Part shown: positions 1 to 9,323 of the stretch, in pieces
Position numbering within the stretch: position 1 is the first letter of the stretch
Layout of the letters: the number at the start of each line of letters is the position of its first letter
DNA from: Acidiferrimicrobium sp. IK
GTDB lineage: Bacteria; Actinomycetota; Acidimicrobiia; Acidimicrobiales; Palsa-688
Direction of reading: 5' to 3'
Length of the DNA: 64,000 nt
NCBI RefSeq assembly: GCF_025499425.1
Contig: NZ_JAIMCB010000009.1
Span: forward strand, 62,001 to 126,000
Translations under genes and position numbers: made by a program
The notes under the pieces: model-generated
The model's input: only the letters and a program-made list of their open reading frames with translations
Told to the model about the DNA's origin: nothing
Databases searched by the model: none

Positions 1-1033
1 CGAAGAAGTCGCCCTCAAGGGCCGCGGCTCGACGCCCGTTGAACTCCAGAAAGCAGAAGCCCACCCCGTCGTACCGGCCGCCCGGGCCGGCCCCGATCTC
101 GGAGGCAATGTTCGCCCCGGCCACCTTGCCGAGCGCCTCGGCGAACACGCCCGCCCTCGGCAGGTTTTCCACCGCTGTGCAGTCACCGACCGCATAGACG
201 CCATCGAAGCCGGTGCGCCCCGTCTCGGGATCCGGCCAGATCCAGCCGTCCTCACCAGCCAACGGGCTGTCAGCGATCACCGCCGGCGGGGCCGCCTGCG
301 GTATTCCCAGTAGCAGCGCGTAGTCCATGGTGGCTCCGTCGGCGAAGGACAGGACTTTAGCGTCGGTGTCGACCTCTGCGATTTGCAGGCCGGTGCGCAA
401 GTCGATGCCCTGCCCAGCCAGTCCGTGGGCCACAAGCTCGTCAACGGCGGGTCCGGCCACCGGTAACGGTGAGGGCATCGGGGTGGTGATCACCACCTCG
501 ACACGTTCCCGCACCCCCTGGCGGCGAAGGAACTCCTCGACCAAGAACGCTGCCTCATACGGTGCAGGAGGGCACACATAGGGGACCCCGAGCACGCCAA
601 CGACCACCCTGCCGTCGTGGAGACTTCCTAGCTCGGCTCGCATCGCCGGTAGCCGGTCGGGGTCGTAAAGATCGTGTGCGCCACGCTCGGCTGACCCCAG
701 CTTCCGCCGGTCAGCCGCGGCGCCCAACGCCACGACCATGTAGTCCGCGTCGAACGAACCGGCGGACGTCTCGACCGCCCGACGGTCAGGGTCGATGGCG
801 GTGACCTGGGCGTGCACGAAACGAATTCCCCGCTCGTCGAGGGCGCTCAGCCGCCCAGTGCCCTGCACAAGGGAACGGGTGCCGACCAGGTCCCACAGTT
901 TGGCGTAACCGACGAAGAAGCGGTCGTCAGCCGCGAGGAGCGTGACCTCATGCTCCGGACCGAGCCGGCCCCTCAGCTCGTGCGCCGCGGCCAAACCCCC
1001 GAACCCTCCGCCCAGGATCATCACCTTCGCCAT
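1..1033 (-). CDS. FAD-dependent NAD(P)/sulfide:quinone oxidoreductase-like protein (partial)
   Basis: The reading frame starts at ATG 1033 behind a GGGAGG Shine-Dalgarno sequence and runs off the left edge, so about 344 residues are visible and the C-terminus is missing. The N-terminus has a dinucleotide-binding loop (VMILGGGFGGLAAAHEL). Near residue 170 is YVCPPAPYEAAF, and near residue 290 the second FAD motif YAVGDCTAV. This layout is typical of the type II NADH dehydrogenase / sulfide:quinone oxidoreductase superfamily, flavoproteins that pass electrons to quinone at the membrane. The CPPAPYE cysteine favours an SQR-like member. The C-terminus needed to see a second redox cysteine or membrane anchor is outside the window, so the substrate is open. 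It may be cargo of the mobile element to its right, but that element's left end is not visible. Confidence 0.8.
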   Translation of the reverse strand, partial: MAKVMILGGGFGGLAAAHELRGRLGPEHEVTLLAADDRFFVGYAKLWDLVGTRSLVQGTGRLSALDERGIRFVHAQVTAIDPDRRAVETSAGSFDADYMVVALGAAADRRKLGSAERGAHDLYDPDRLPAMRAELGSLHDGRVVVGVLGVPYVCPPAPYEAAFLVEEFLRRQGVRERVEVVITTPMPSPLPVAGPAVDELVAHGLAGQGIDLRTGLQIAEVDTDAKVLSFADGATMDYALLLGIPQAAPPAVIADSPLAGEDGWIWPDPETGRTGFDGVYAVGDCTAVENLPRAGVFAEALGKVAGANIASEIGAGPGGRYDGVGFCFLEFNGRRAAALEGDFF

Positions 1034-1224
1034 GTCTCAGCCTCCCTGATTTTTCGGTGTGTCGTCGTCATCGACCTTCTCCCCAAAGGATGAGCCGCGC
1101 TCGATGACCAGAAAAGGGATACGCACGGCCCGGTACCAGTAGAGAGCGGACGGTGGTCAACGGGCCCGCCACCCCAGCTCGCAGCACGGGCGTGCTCTCT
1201 CAACTGGGCCGGACCGCTGAGTGA

Positions 1225-1644
1225 TCAGCGCCGCACTTCCTGACCCGGTGGTGCCCAGTCCGCGGGGCGGCCGGTGCGGTTGGAGAACTCCACCGACCAC
1301 TGCCACCAACTGTGATCATCGGAGTGCCGCCACGCCGTCAGAATGCCCACCTCGCCACCAGCCAGCAGCACCGGTAGACCGTAGAGCTCCTCGTCTGGCC
1401 ACACCTCGCTTCGCTGGATACGACCGCCGTCGAGCTCGAGCAGCGTCATGGGCGAATAGTCGCCGTCTCGGTCGAGGTCGGCGCGGGCCACGACCTCGCC
1501 GTCATCGGCGATCGCCTCCACCGACGCCTGGGCGGGCGCCGCATGGACCAGCACCCGTGAGAACCCGCCGGCGGTGGTACAGCGGGCGAACTCCAGCCCG
1601 TTCATACCCCCATCCCGGGTACGGAGGTTCCAAGTCCAGTTCAT
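1225..1644 (-). CDS. Conserved small protein of unknown function
   Basis: This is a 139-residue protein starting at ATG 1644, with GGGAG about nine bases upstream. It contains no signal peptide or membrane segment and only one cysteine. The body (about residues 15-110) alternates short beta-like segments with acidic turns, and the end is rich in tryptophan (DHSWWQWSVEFSN). I do not recognise a named domain and assign no function. The base composition and codon use look like a genuine gene. It stands alone, 191 bp from the oxidoreductase gene and followed upstream by a long gene-free stretch. A short inverted repeat (GGTA-tag-TACC, 1707-1717) lies about 65 bp before the start and could be an operator. 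Confidence 0.6.
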   Translation of the reverse strand: MNWTWNLRTRDGGMNGLEFARCTTAGGFSRVLVHAAPAQASVEAIADDGEVVARADLDRDGDYSPMTLLELDGGRIQRSEVWPDEELYGLPVLLAGGEVGILTAWRHSDDHSWWQWSVEFSNRTGRPADWAPPGQEVRR

Positions 1645-2555
1645 GCGCAGGCTCCCATCCAGAAATTCGGCACCTCGACACGGCCCCGAGACAGCAACTA
1701 CTAGTCGGTATAGTACCCAGGCAACTGAGGCTCACACCACCACTCCTACCTTACTTAGGAGATCGGCCCGGAGCGCCCCCGATGGGGATTGAGATCGAAG
1801 CCTCGTAGCGTTGGGGTTCTGGGCCGTTCTAGAGTCCTGTTCTAGCCCTGTTCTAGCCCCCGAGAGTCGTGCAGCTTCCGTCAAACTCCGCAGCCTCGGT
1901 GTCCCCTGCGGCCCGGCGCCTGCCGACGCCACGCCGACGCCGCGGCGGCTCACCAATCCCTCCTCGGCACCTACGCTCCAGCATCTACGCCACGACCGAA
2001 CCACCAATCCCACCGACCACCGGCGCCGACGTGAGGAGGGGCGCCGGCGCCCCCTCACCTGGTTGGTCATAACGAACCGAACCGCGCCGGCTGGGCAGCC
2101 GTCGGGCTCGAGGCCGGCCCGCCTGGCGGCTACCGTCCCGCCGGCCACCGGGGCGCGCGGCCGTGTCGTCAGCCACGCGGCAGCGTCCGCCCGTTCACAC
2201 GGGTTTCCCACCCTCTTCCCCACTCCCGACCCCACGAGAGCGTTTATGGGGAAGGCCTCCCCTCCTTCCCTCGCTCCGCCGCTCTGGCATTCCCCACCCC
2301 CGTTCTGAACTGCGGCGACCAGCGCTGAGACAGGCAGAGGCCAGTTCCCCACCCCCCAGCCTTTCCTCCCCAGGCTCGCCACCCTCGCCTCCTCCAACCG
2401 GCTCTCTTGCTGACGTGCTCCGCGACGCCGGACCACAGACGACGGGCATCCAGGCTCACCGCGGTCGCCCGATCGGCTTGAGCCCGGCCGGAGCCGGTGG
2501 TCGCCGGGATCAGTCGCCGCCGCGCTCACCACGTTTCGGGTTCGCCAAGATCAGA
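1645..2555. other. Gene-free stretch of about 0.9 kb left of the insertion sequence
   Basis: I see no convincing gene on either strand. Open frames exist because of the high GC content, but their translations are low-complexity Arg/Pro/Ser/Gly strings without any recognisable motif. The stretch holds three copies of GTTCTAG (1826, 1839, 1850) and a purine/pyrimidine-skewed block at about 2200-2390 rich in GGGGAA/TTCCCC. Together with the bases right of the insertion sequence (4307-4638) it would originally have formed one intergenic region of about 1.2 kb ahead of the relaxase gene, where a transfer or replication origin could lie. That role is inference. Confidence 0.5.
1826..1856. repeat. 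Three short direct repeats GTTCTAG
   Basis: GTTCTAG occurs at 1826-1832, 1839-1845 and 1850-1856, and the last two copies share the longer word CTGTTCTAGCC. Spacing is 13 and 11 bases. CTAG is a rare tetranucleotide in GC-rich actinobacterial DNA, so the cluster stands out. It could be a small iteron-like or regulator-binding array, or chance. Confidence 0.4.
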
Positions 2556-2570
2556 CCCTGATATTGCAGC
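2556..2570. repeat. IS1380-family left terminal inverted repeat
   Basis: CCCTGATATTGCAGC is matched perfectly, in inverted orientation, by 4287-4301. The two bases outside on each side also pair (GA/TC), but the target duplication TCAGA fixes the boundary at 2556. Confidence 0.9.
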
Positions 2571-2788
2571 GAGGTCCGGGATAGCCAGGTTCGGGTCGGG
2601 GAGCCGACGGGAAGAGCGGTATTGGGGGGCTTCGCCGACGTGTGGGGGTGCGCGGCGATGCGGGAGCGCTCCGAGGAGGTCGTGAGGGACCGTTCGAACG
2701 GTGCTCGGCGGTGCTCGGCGGTGCCATGGACGTGGGGGGGCCGCCCCTGGTGGGTTGAGGGCTTCGTGGCTGTCAGCGGGAGGGTAGA

Positions 2789-4183
2789 TCAGGCGAAGTG
2801 TGGCAAGGCTCGCAGCTTGGCGAGCCCGGCGATGAAGGCCTCGGCGTGGGTGTAGGCGCGGGGTAACCGCAGCGTCAGGCGTCGTCCGTGACGGACGACC
2901 TTGGCCGCCACGTTGAGAAACGCCAGCCGCAGCCGCTTGCCCCGGCAGGTGGCGAACGCCTCGGGGAGCGCCAGCACCCGTATCCAGCGGGCCACGTTGT
3001 AGGCGAGCGCGGCGGCGTGCCACCACAGCCAGTTCCCGAAGAAGTTGGCGACCGGGGCGTGGCAGAGACCGAAATCGCCCTTCAGCTGGCGGATAGCTTC
3101 TTCTGGTCCGCCGCCGCGCAGGCGATGATGGTGTTCGACTTCAGCCACGGTGCGCAGGCGCGAGTCGATGTTGGTGATGATCGCGTGGAACCGCCACCCG
3201 TCGAGATCATCGAGGGATAGCTGCTCACCAGCGGAGGTGCGCTGGCGGCGCACGATCATCCGCAGGTGCCGCCCGGCGAAGTCGAAGTCGCACTCGGCGA
3301 TCTCCGAGCCGGTCTTCGCCTCCGCACCCAACGCTGGCACCCAGGCAGTGGAGGTGTCGGCGGCGAGCGCATGAACGGCGGCGGCCACCCTGGTGGTCTT
3401 CTTGACTGTGATCGTAAAGACCATGTTGTGACGCTCGGCCGCTTCGATCACTTCTGCCTGGTAGCCGGCGGAGTCCACCCGCAGCAACAGCTGGTATCGG
3501 CCCCGGAGCGGAACGGGAACAGCGCTTACGCACTCGTCGACGAAACTGGCCAAGCCCCGCCCCGCGTTCGCGTTGCCGCCCCGGGCCCGCAGCCCGAGGA
3601 CATCGCCGGTCTCGCCGCACACCCCGACCATCGGGGACAGACCGACCTCGTGCTTGTAGGAGAACGCCGCTCCCTCCTTGTGGCGTCCCGAGGTCTCGAT
3701 CCACGTGGCATCAGGATCGATGGTCAAGATCCCCGGGGCCGGCGCCGCGCCCATCGCCCACGCCCGTCGAAGCATCGCACGGTTGACCGCGGCGGCCTTC
3801 TGCGCACGTCCGAGATCGGCACCGGCGATGAAACGATCAAGGGTCGAATGCGACGGCAGCACATGACCGCCTCGCAAGCGGGCGGTCGCCTCATCAGCGA
3901 GCAGCGACCGGTCGGAGAGGAACTCGCCGCCAGCCAGCTGGGTCTCCACCACCGCCCGATAGCACTCCCCGCCGGTGTAGCCACCCGGGCCGATCGGTCG
4001 CAGGCCGCGACGGTCACCCTCGGCCACCACACCGAGACGGTCGAGCATCTCCCCCCATAACGCCACCCCAGCCACGCCGGTCACCGAGTCCTCCGATGCT
4101 TCCACCACCGGATGAGCCACCGAGCGCTCCGCCCCGCCCACCACTCGGTCCCCCAGCTCGAAAACCAGCGCGTTACACTTCAC
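2789..4183 (-). CDS. IS1380-family DDE transposase
   Basis: This 464-residue protein cuts and joins the ends of the insertion sequence. Catalytic acidic residues appear in the expected order: TIDPDATWIE near residue 156, LLRVDSAGYQ near 236, and the glutamate of GGGPEEAIRQLKGDFG near 362. The spacer between the second and third residues contains the long beta-rich insertion usual for IS1380. Further family marks are SYKHEVGLSPMVGVC and GNANAGRGL after the first aspartate, and WWHAAALAYNVARW near the end. Length matches the usual 430-480 residues and no frameshift or stop is seen, so it is probably functional. It starts at ATG 4183 about 100 bp inside the right inverted repeat. Confidence 0.93.
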   Translation of the reverse strand: MKCNALVFELGDRVVGGAERSVAHPVVEASEDSVTGVAGVALWGEMLDRLGVVAEGDRRGLRPIGPGGYTGGECYRAVVETQLAGGEFLSDRSLLADEATARLRGGHVLPSHSTLDRFIAGADLGRAQKAAAVNRAMLRRAWAMGAAPAPGILTIDPDATWIETSGRHKEGAAFSYKHEVGLSPMVGVCGETGDVLGLRARGGNANAGRGLASFVDECVSAVPVPLRGRYQLLLRVDSAGYQAEVIEAAERHNMVFTITVKKTTRVAAAVHALAADTSTAWVPALGAEAKTGSEIAECDFDFAGRHLRMIVRRQRTSAGEQLSLDDLDGWRFHAIITNIDSRLRTVAEVEHHHRLRGGGPEEAIRQLKGDFGLCHAPVANFFGNWLWWHAAALAYNVARWIRVLALPEAFATCRGKRLRLAFLNVAAKVVRHGRRLTLRLPRAYTHAEAFIAGLAKLRALPHFA

Positions 4184-4286
4184 CCGACAGGTGCTCCTCT
4201 CCAGCGATCATGCGGTATTTGGCGATTCGCATTCTCGCAGGTGAAGGAGCATCTGCCGCGTCTTCCAGCCCGTCAGGCCACACCCA

Positions 4287-4301
4287 GCTGCAATATCAGG
4301 G
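4287..4301. repeat. IS1380-family right terminal inverted repeat
   Basis: GCTGCAATATCAGGG is the exact inverse of 2556-2570 and is followed directly by the TCAGA copy of the target duplication. It lies about 100 bp upstream of the transposase start, so the transposase promoter probably lies between the two. Confidence 0.9.
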
Positions 4302-4306
4302 TCAGA

Positions 4307-4638
4307 ACGCACGCAGTCACGTCAAGTTGCGCTCCTCGGCAAGCGCGGCGGTCTCTTTACCGTCCCCAACAGTTTGGCTCGAGGAGGCTCGCCTGCACCC
4401 AGGGAGCCACGACACACGCCATGCTGCTCACCCCCCGCCAGCACAGCGCAGCCCGGCAACGCGTTGACCCCGACGAGGGCAAGGACGGGGTTCGGGAAGG
4501 CGGGTGGCGTAAGCCGCACCCTTGCATTGCCAATGATCCCGGAGGGCCGGCCCGGCGCCTCCGGCGCCGGGTAGAAGCTGGCCCGGCGGCGCGGGGAGTT
4601 CGCGACAGGTGTCGGTCTGGCTGCCCGGTATGGGGTGG
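4307..4638 (+). other. Leader region of the relaxase gene, possible transfer origin
   Basis: No gene is visible here. The stretch carries a perfect 9-bp inverted repeat (4551-4571) 68 bp before the relaxase start, plus shorter direct and inverted words around 4460-4530. In MobF elements the origin of transfer normally lies next to the relaxase gene and contains hairpins beside the nick site, so this is the best place to look for oriT. The assignment rests on position and hairpin alone. Confidence 0.4.
4551..4571. repeat. Perfect hairpin ahead of the relaxase gene
   Basis: CCCGGCGCC, three loop bases TCC, then GGCGCCGGG form a 9-bp perfect stem. No T-run follows, so it is a poor intrinsic terminator. 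It is better read as a structural element of a transfer origin or of the mRNA leader. Confidence 0.5.
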
Positions 4639-7600
4639 ATGCTCACCATCGGACGGATCTTCGCCGGCCAGGGCTGGCGATACCTGTGGGACCAGGTCGC
4701 CGGCGACGCCGGCGACTACTACCTCGTCGACGTCGGCCGGGGAGAGGCACCCGGCCGGTGGGGCGGCGCCGCCGCCGAGCCTGAGCTGGGCCTGGAGGGC
4801 AGGGTCAGCGAGGAGCAGATGCGCCGTACCTTCGGCCGGCTCGCCCACCCCGCCACCGGAGCCCCGCTGGGGCGACCGCCGCGCCAGTTTCGCAGCATCG
4901 AGGAGCGCCTGAGCGCGGCCCGCGCCGTCCACGATCAGACCGAGACGGCCCGTTGGGTCGAGCGCGAACTCGCCCTGGTCGGCACCGGGACCGAGCGGGA
5001 GCGGATCGAGGCCGAAGTGGTCGCGTTCCGTTCCCGGGCCGACGAGCACTGGGCTGCCACCGAGGCGGCCATCCGCCGCGGCGGGCAACGTCAAGCCGTC
5101 GCCGGGTTCGACTTGACTTTCAGCCCACCGAAGTCCGTCAGCGTGCTGTGGGCCGCCGCCTCAGCCGAGGGACGCCAGAAGATCTGGGACGCTCACCACG
5201 AAGGGGTGGCGGCGGCGATGCGTTTCGTGGAGCGCGAAGCGGCCCTGTCCAGGACGGGGTATGACGGGGTGCGACACGTCGATACCACCGGGCTGGTCAC
5301 CGCCTCGTTCGATCATCGGATGTCGAGGGCTGGTGACGTGCATGTCCACACGCATACGGCCACGCTCAACCGGGTCCGCTGCGCCGATGGGGAATGGCGG
5401 GCCCTGGACGGCCGGGCTCTCTACCGCGTTGCGGCCGCCGCGGGGGCGATCTACGACCGGGTCCGCGAGACGGCGTTGGAACGCGACCTCGGGGTCCGTC
5501 ACCACGTAGACCCGGTCAGCGGCGCCCGCGAGATCGTCGGCGTCGACGCCGAGGTACGCCGGCTGTTCTCGACCCGGCGGGTGCAGATCGAAGGTCGCCT
5601 CGACGAACTGGTCGCCGCCTGGCGGGCCGAGCACGGCACGGACCCGTCGGAGTGGATGGTCACCCGGATGGCCGAATGGGCCCGCCTGGAGACCCGCGCC
5701 CCCAAAGGCCCGGACGAGACCACCCAAGCGGCGCTAGGACGGTGGGACGCCCAGTGCCGAACCGGGCTGGGACGATCCCTCGCCTCGGTGTGGCACGCGG
5801 CCACCAATCCCGACGGGTCAGGTCACCCCGACGATCCCGGAAGCCCGGCCGGCGGCGATGACCTGCTCGCCAGCGCGGTGCGAGCGGTCGATCAGGCCCG
5901 CTCGACCTGGACCCGCTACGACCTGGCCCGGGAACTGACCCGGCGCCTCCGGCTCGACCCGGCCCAGCCGGTCGATGCCGCCCTGGGCCAGGTCGACCAA
6001 CTCATCGCAAAGGCCCTCGCCCCCGGCAACCGGTGCGGGATCGTCTCCCTCGCCGCCCCGCCCGCCTTCGTCTCCCCGACGTCGTTGCGCCGGGCCAGCG
6101 ACGACACCTCCGTCTACACCGAGCACGGCGCCGACCGATACACCACCAACGTCGGGTTGGCAATCGAACGGCGCCTGCTCGCCACCGCCAGCGACACCAG
6201 CGGCCGACGTCTCGATGCCGACGCCGCCGCAGCCGTGGGGAGTGGTTTGGACGGTGACCAGGGGAGAGCGGTGGCCGCGGTCCTCACGTCCGGTCAGCGC
6301 CTGGATATCCTGGTCGGCCCGGCGGGGACGGGCAAGACGACCACCATGGGCGCGGTCGCCCAAGCGTGGACTAATGCGGGCGGGCAGGTGCTGGGAGTGT
6401 CGATCGCCGAGAACGCCACCCGGGTCCTCGCCGGCCACGCCGGCATCCAGGCGGTCAACGCGGCCAAGCTGATCTTCGAGTACACCAAACGCGCTCCCCA
6501 CCGGCGTGGGGAACGTTGGTGGCAGGACACCTACGCCATCCACCCCGGCGCCCTCGTGATCCTCGACGAGGCCGGCATGGCGTCACGACAGACCATCGAC
6601 GCCCTCGCCGCCATCTGCGCCCAAACCGACGCCAAGCTGCTGCTCGTCGGGGACCCCGAGCAGCTCCCCTCCCCCGACGCCGGGGGGACCTTCGAGCTCA
6701 TTGCCACCCAGACGGGCGCCGCCACCCTCGGCCAAGTCCGCCGGTTCCGCCACCCCTGGGAACGGGCGGCCAGCCTCCGACTACGCGCCGGGGACGCCAC
6801 GGTGCTCGCCGAGTACGACCGGCGGGCGCGGATCACCGGAGGCAGCGCGGCGGAAGCCGAAGACGCGGCGTTCGCCGCGGCGACGGCCGACCGGGCCCGC
6901 GGGCTCGACGTGTACCTCCTCGCCGATACCAACGACGTCGCCGCCCGCCTGGCCCGCCGAGTCCGCGACCAGCTCGTCGCCGCCGCAGCGGTGGACGACA
7001 CCCGCACCGTCACCCTGGCCGACGGGAGCCACGCAGGCGTCGGCGACCAGATCGTCACCCGCGACAACGATCGCCTCAACAGGACCGGCGACGGGCGGTT
7101 CGTCGCCAACCGAGACCTGTGGACCGTCCAAGCCATCGCCGACAGCGGCGGGCTACGCGTTACCCGGGTCGACACCGACCAGACCGTCGACCTCGACGGA
7201 GCGTACGTGGCCGACCGGGTCCAACTGGCCTACGCGTCGACGATCCATGCCGCCCAGGGCGGCACCCGCGACGTCGCCCACACCGTGCTCACGCCCCGCT
7301 CCACCCGGACTAGCGCCTATGTCGGCCTCACCCGCGGCCGCGACGCGAACCACGCCTACATCGTCTGCACCCGACCCGAAGGCGCCGACACCGACGGCCC
7401 GGCCAACGACCCTCTCGCCGTGCTCACCGACATCCTGGAACGAACCGACCCCCCTGAAGGTACCGCCGCTCTCACCACCCAGACCGACGAAGCCACCCGA
7501 GCCGTCAGCCTGGGCACCCTGTACCCGATCTGGCAGGACCTCCTCGCCCACCATGGCGCTCGGCACGCCGAGACCGCCCTATATGCGATTGGCGGTGCCG

Positions 7601-9177
7601 ATCTCGCTACCGCCACCATCGCCTCCCCCGCCTGGCCAGCACTCGCCGCCCGGCTCCGCCGGCTCGAGGCCGCCGGCATCGACTCCGCCGCCGCCCTCGC
7701 CGGCGCGGCCGCGCAACAGCCCCTCGACGACGCCGAGGACCTCGCCGCGGTGTTGCACTGGCGGCTCCGCCACACCGAGACCACCGCCACCGACCCGGCG
7801 CTGTCGTTCGCCCAGCTGAGCCCCAAAGGCCAAGGCGACGTGCCCGAGACCGCCCGGCAGGTCGCCGCCGCCATGGACCACCGCACCACCGTCCTCGCCC
7901 GCCAAGTCGAGGCCAACCCGCCCACCTGGGTCGACGCCCTCGGCGAACACCCCTCCGACAACGCCGAACATCACCGGGGCTGGCTGGCCCGGGCCGGGGT
8001 GGTCGCCGGCTACCGCGAAGCCTTCGGTATCACCACCGTCGACGACCCCATCGGTCCAGCCCCCACCGAGGACCGCGTCGACGCCCACGCCTGGTGGACC
8101 CGCGCCGCCGCCGCGCTCACCAACAGCGAAGCCCGCGCCCTCGCCGCCCTCCCCGCCGAGCGCCTCGAAGCCATCATCGACCAAGCGCACGCCCACCTCG
8201 CCCAAGCACCCCCTCCTGTGGCCGACCAGCTGCGCCGCACAGCCATCGCCCTCCGCGACGCCCACACCCGCCAAGGGACTGCCGTCGCCCACGGTGACAC
8301 CGCTGCAGCGCGCACCGCCGCAGCCGACGCAGCCCGCCTCGCCCCGCAACTCGGCCGGCTCGAGCACGCCCAAGGCCTCCGGGACCGCTGGAGTCTCACC
8401 GCCGCCCGACTCGACGCCCAAGGCGCCGCATCGGAGGCGATACTCGCTGGCCGTCGGGCCGCACAAAAGGCCCGGCCGTACAACCAGGTCAACACCGAGA
8501 CCCTCGTCCGGCAGCTCCGCACCGCGCGGGTTCGGGTCAACCAGGCCAACGCCACCGCGGAGCGCTACGACCACCAGGCCGAGCAGACCGCCGCCGGGAT
8601 CGCCGTCCTGCTAGCCGAGATCGACCACACCGCCACCGTCGGGCCAGCACAAAGCCAAGCCCGCCAAACCGTCATCGCCGAACAACAAGCCGCCGCCCGC
8701 ATCGCCGGCATCGACGCCGCCCTCGACGCCACCCGCCTCGGCCATCACACGATCCGCGGTGACCAGCGAGCCCGGCTCACCGCCGAACTCAACCAGCTCA
8801 GACACCACCACCCCGGCCTGGGCGGCAATGACCCAGCCCTCCGGTGGGACACCCTGATCGCTGACGGCAGAACCGCCGACCTCGACACCCTCGCCCAGCT
8901 CCGATCCCGCCACGACCAGGCAGCCACCGACCTCGACTGGTACCGCAACACCGCCACCCTGCTCCGAGCCGACGCCGACGAACAATCAAACGTTGTGACG
9001 GAAATCAAGGCCGAACTCACTGCTCGTACCAGCACTCCCCAAGACCCGGCACCAACACGCCAGCCCTCACCCCAAACCGCTCCGCACCCGGCAACACGCG
9101 CCGCCGTAGAACAGGACCACGTCACCACCACGTCGCCCAAGCCGTCCCAGGACTCGCCTCGAGCCGGACCCGTTTAG
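4639..9177 (+). CDS. traA: MobF-family conjugative relaxase with RecD/TraI-type helicase
   Basis: This very large protein (about 1512 residues) would nick the transfer origin and unwind the strand to be moved. The N-terminal TrwC-like relaxase domain begins MLTIGRIFAGQGWRY and has a paired Tyr-Tyr at residues 27-28 as likely nucleophiles. A three-histidine metal motif DVHVHTHTATLNR lies near residue 235. The helicase part has Walker A GPAGTGKTTT near 560, Walker B VILDEAGMAS near 639 and the C-terminal motifs STIHAAQGGTRD and YVGLTRGRDANHAY. The last 500 residues are Ala/Arg-rich, predicted helical or coiled-coil, ending in a Pro/Thr tail. I chose ATG 4639 because family members begin MLTI; an upstream GTG at 4609 would add ten residues. 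No LPD or secretion partner genes are nearby. Confidence 0.93.
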   Translation: MLTIGRIFAGQGWRYLWDQVAGDAGDYYLVDVGRGEAPGRWGGAAAEPELGLEGRVSEEQMRRTFGRLAHPATGAPLGRPPRQFRSIEERLSAARAVHDQTETARWVERELALVGTGTERERIEAEVVAFRSRADEHWAATEAAIRRGGQRQAVAGFDLTFSPPKSVSVLWAAASAEGRQKIWDAHHEGVAAAMRFVEREAALSRTGYDGVRHVDTTGLVTASFDHRMSRAGDVHVHTHTATLNRVRCADGEWRALDGRALYRVAAAAGAIYDRVRETALERDLGVRHHVDPVSGAREIVGVDAEVRRLFSTRRVQIEGRLDELVAAWRAEHGTDPSEWMVTRMAEWARLETRAPKGPDETTQAALGRWDAQCRTGLGRSLASVWHAATNPDGSGHPDDPGSPAGGDDLLASAVRAVDQARSTWTRYDLARELTRRLRLDPAQPVDAALGQVDQLIAKALAPGNRCGIVSLAAPPAFVSPTSLRRASDDTSVYTEHGADRYTTNVGLAIERRLLATASDTSGRRLDADAAAAVGSGLDGDQGRAVAAVLTSGQRLDILVGPAGTGKTTTMGAVAQAWTNAGGQVLGVSIAENATRVLAGHAGIQAVNAAKLIFEYTKRAPHRRGERWWQDTYAIHPGALVILDEAGMASRQTIDALAAICAQTDAKLLLVGDPEQLPSPDAGGTFELIATQTGAATLGQVRRFRHPWERAASLRLRAGDATVLAEYDRRARITGGSAAEAEDAAFAAATADRARGLDVYLLADTNDVAARLARRVRDQLVAAAAVDDTRTVTLADGSHAGVGDQIVTRDNDRLNRTGDGRFVANRDLWTVQAIADSGGLRVTRVDTDQTVDLDGAYVADRVQLAYASTIHAAQGGTRDVAHTVLTPRSTRTSAYVGLTRGRDANHAYIVCTRPEGADTDGPANDPLAVLTDILERTDPPEGTAALTTQTDEATRAVSLGTLYPIWQDLLAHHGARHAETALYAIGGADLATATIASPAWPALAARLRRLEAAGIDSAAALAGAAAQQPLDDAEDLAAVLHWRLRHTETTATDPALSFAQLSPKGQGDVPETARQVAAAMDHRTTVLARQVEANPPTWVDALGEHPSDNAEHHRGWLARAGVVAGYREAFGITTVDDPIGPAPTEDRVDAHAWWTRAAAALTNSEARALAALPAERLEAIIDQAHAHLAQAPPPVADQLRRTAIALRDAHTRQGTAVAHGDTAAARTAAADAARLAPQLGRLEHAQGLRDRWSLTAARLDAQGAASEAILAGRRAAQKARPYNQVNTETLVRQLRTARVRVNQANATAERYDHQAEQTAAGIAVLLAEIDHTATVGPAQSQARQTVIAEQQAAARIAGIDAALDATRLGHHTIRGDQRARLTAELNQLRHHHPGLGGNDPALRWDTLIADGRTADLDTLAQLRSRHDQAATDLDWYRNTATLLRADADEQSNVVTEIKAELTARTSTPQDPAPTRQPSPQTAPHPATRAAVEQDHVTTTSPKPSQDSPRAGPV

Positions 9178-9323
9178 GACCGGCGGCATAGGACCGATTG
9201 CCGAATCGCTCATCAATATGGCGCCACACGTCGGTTTCCGACAGTCAGGCTTGCTGAAGGCTTCCGACGCAAACGAAGGACCGACGCGTCGACCGTCCTG
9301 TGCCAGCCAGGAACCGGCGCCAC

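Larger units (their letters stand above)
2556..4301 (-). mobile_element. Complete IS1380-family insertion sequence (1746 bp)
   Basis: The ends are perfect 15-bp terminal inverted repeats, CCCTGATATTGCAGC at 2556-2570 and its reverse complement at 4287-4301. They are flanked by an identical 5-bp direct repeat TCAGA (2551-2555 and 4302-4306), the target duplication. The single gene inside is an IS1380-type transposase on the minus strand. Length, one gene, ends beginning with CC and a 4-5 bp duplication all fit the family as I know it. The intact ends and duplication suggest recent arrival. It interrupts the long intergenic region left of the relaxase gene and breaks no recognisable gene. Confidence 0.92.

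Noticed and set aside
2200-2390. Replication origin with iterons
   Set aside because: Repeated GGGGAA/TTCCCC words are present but not regularly spaced, and no replication initiator gene is seen.
1732-2532. Long minus-strand open frame (266 codons) as a gene
   Set aside because: The translation is Arg/Gly/Ser-rich without any domain, and equally long frames exist on the other strand; this is GC-rich background.
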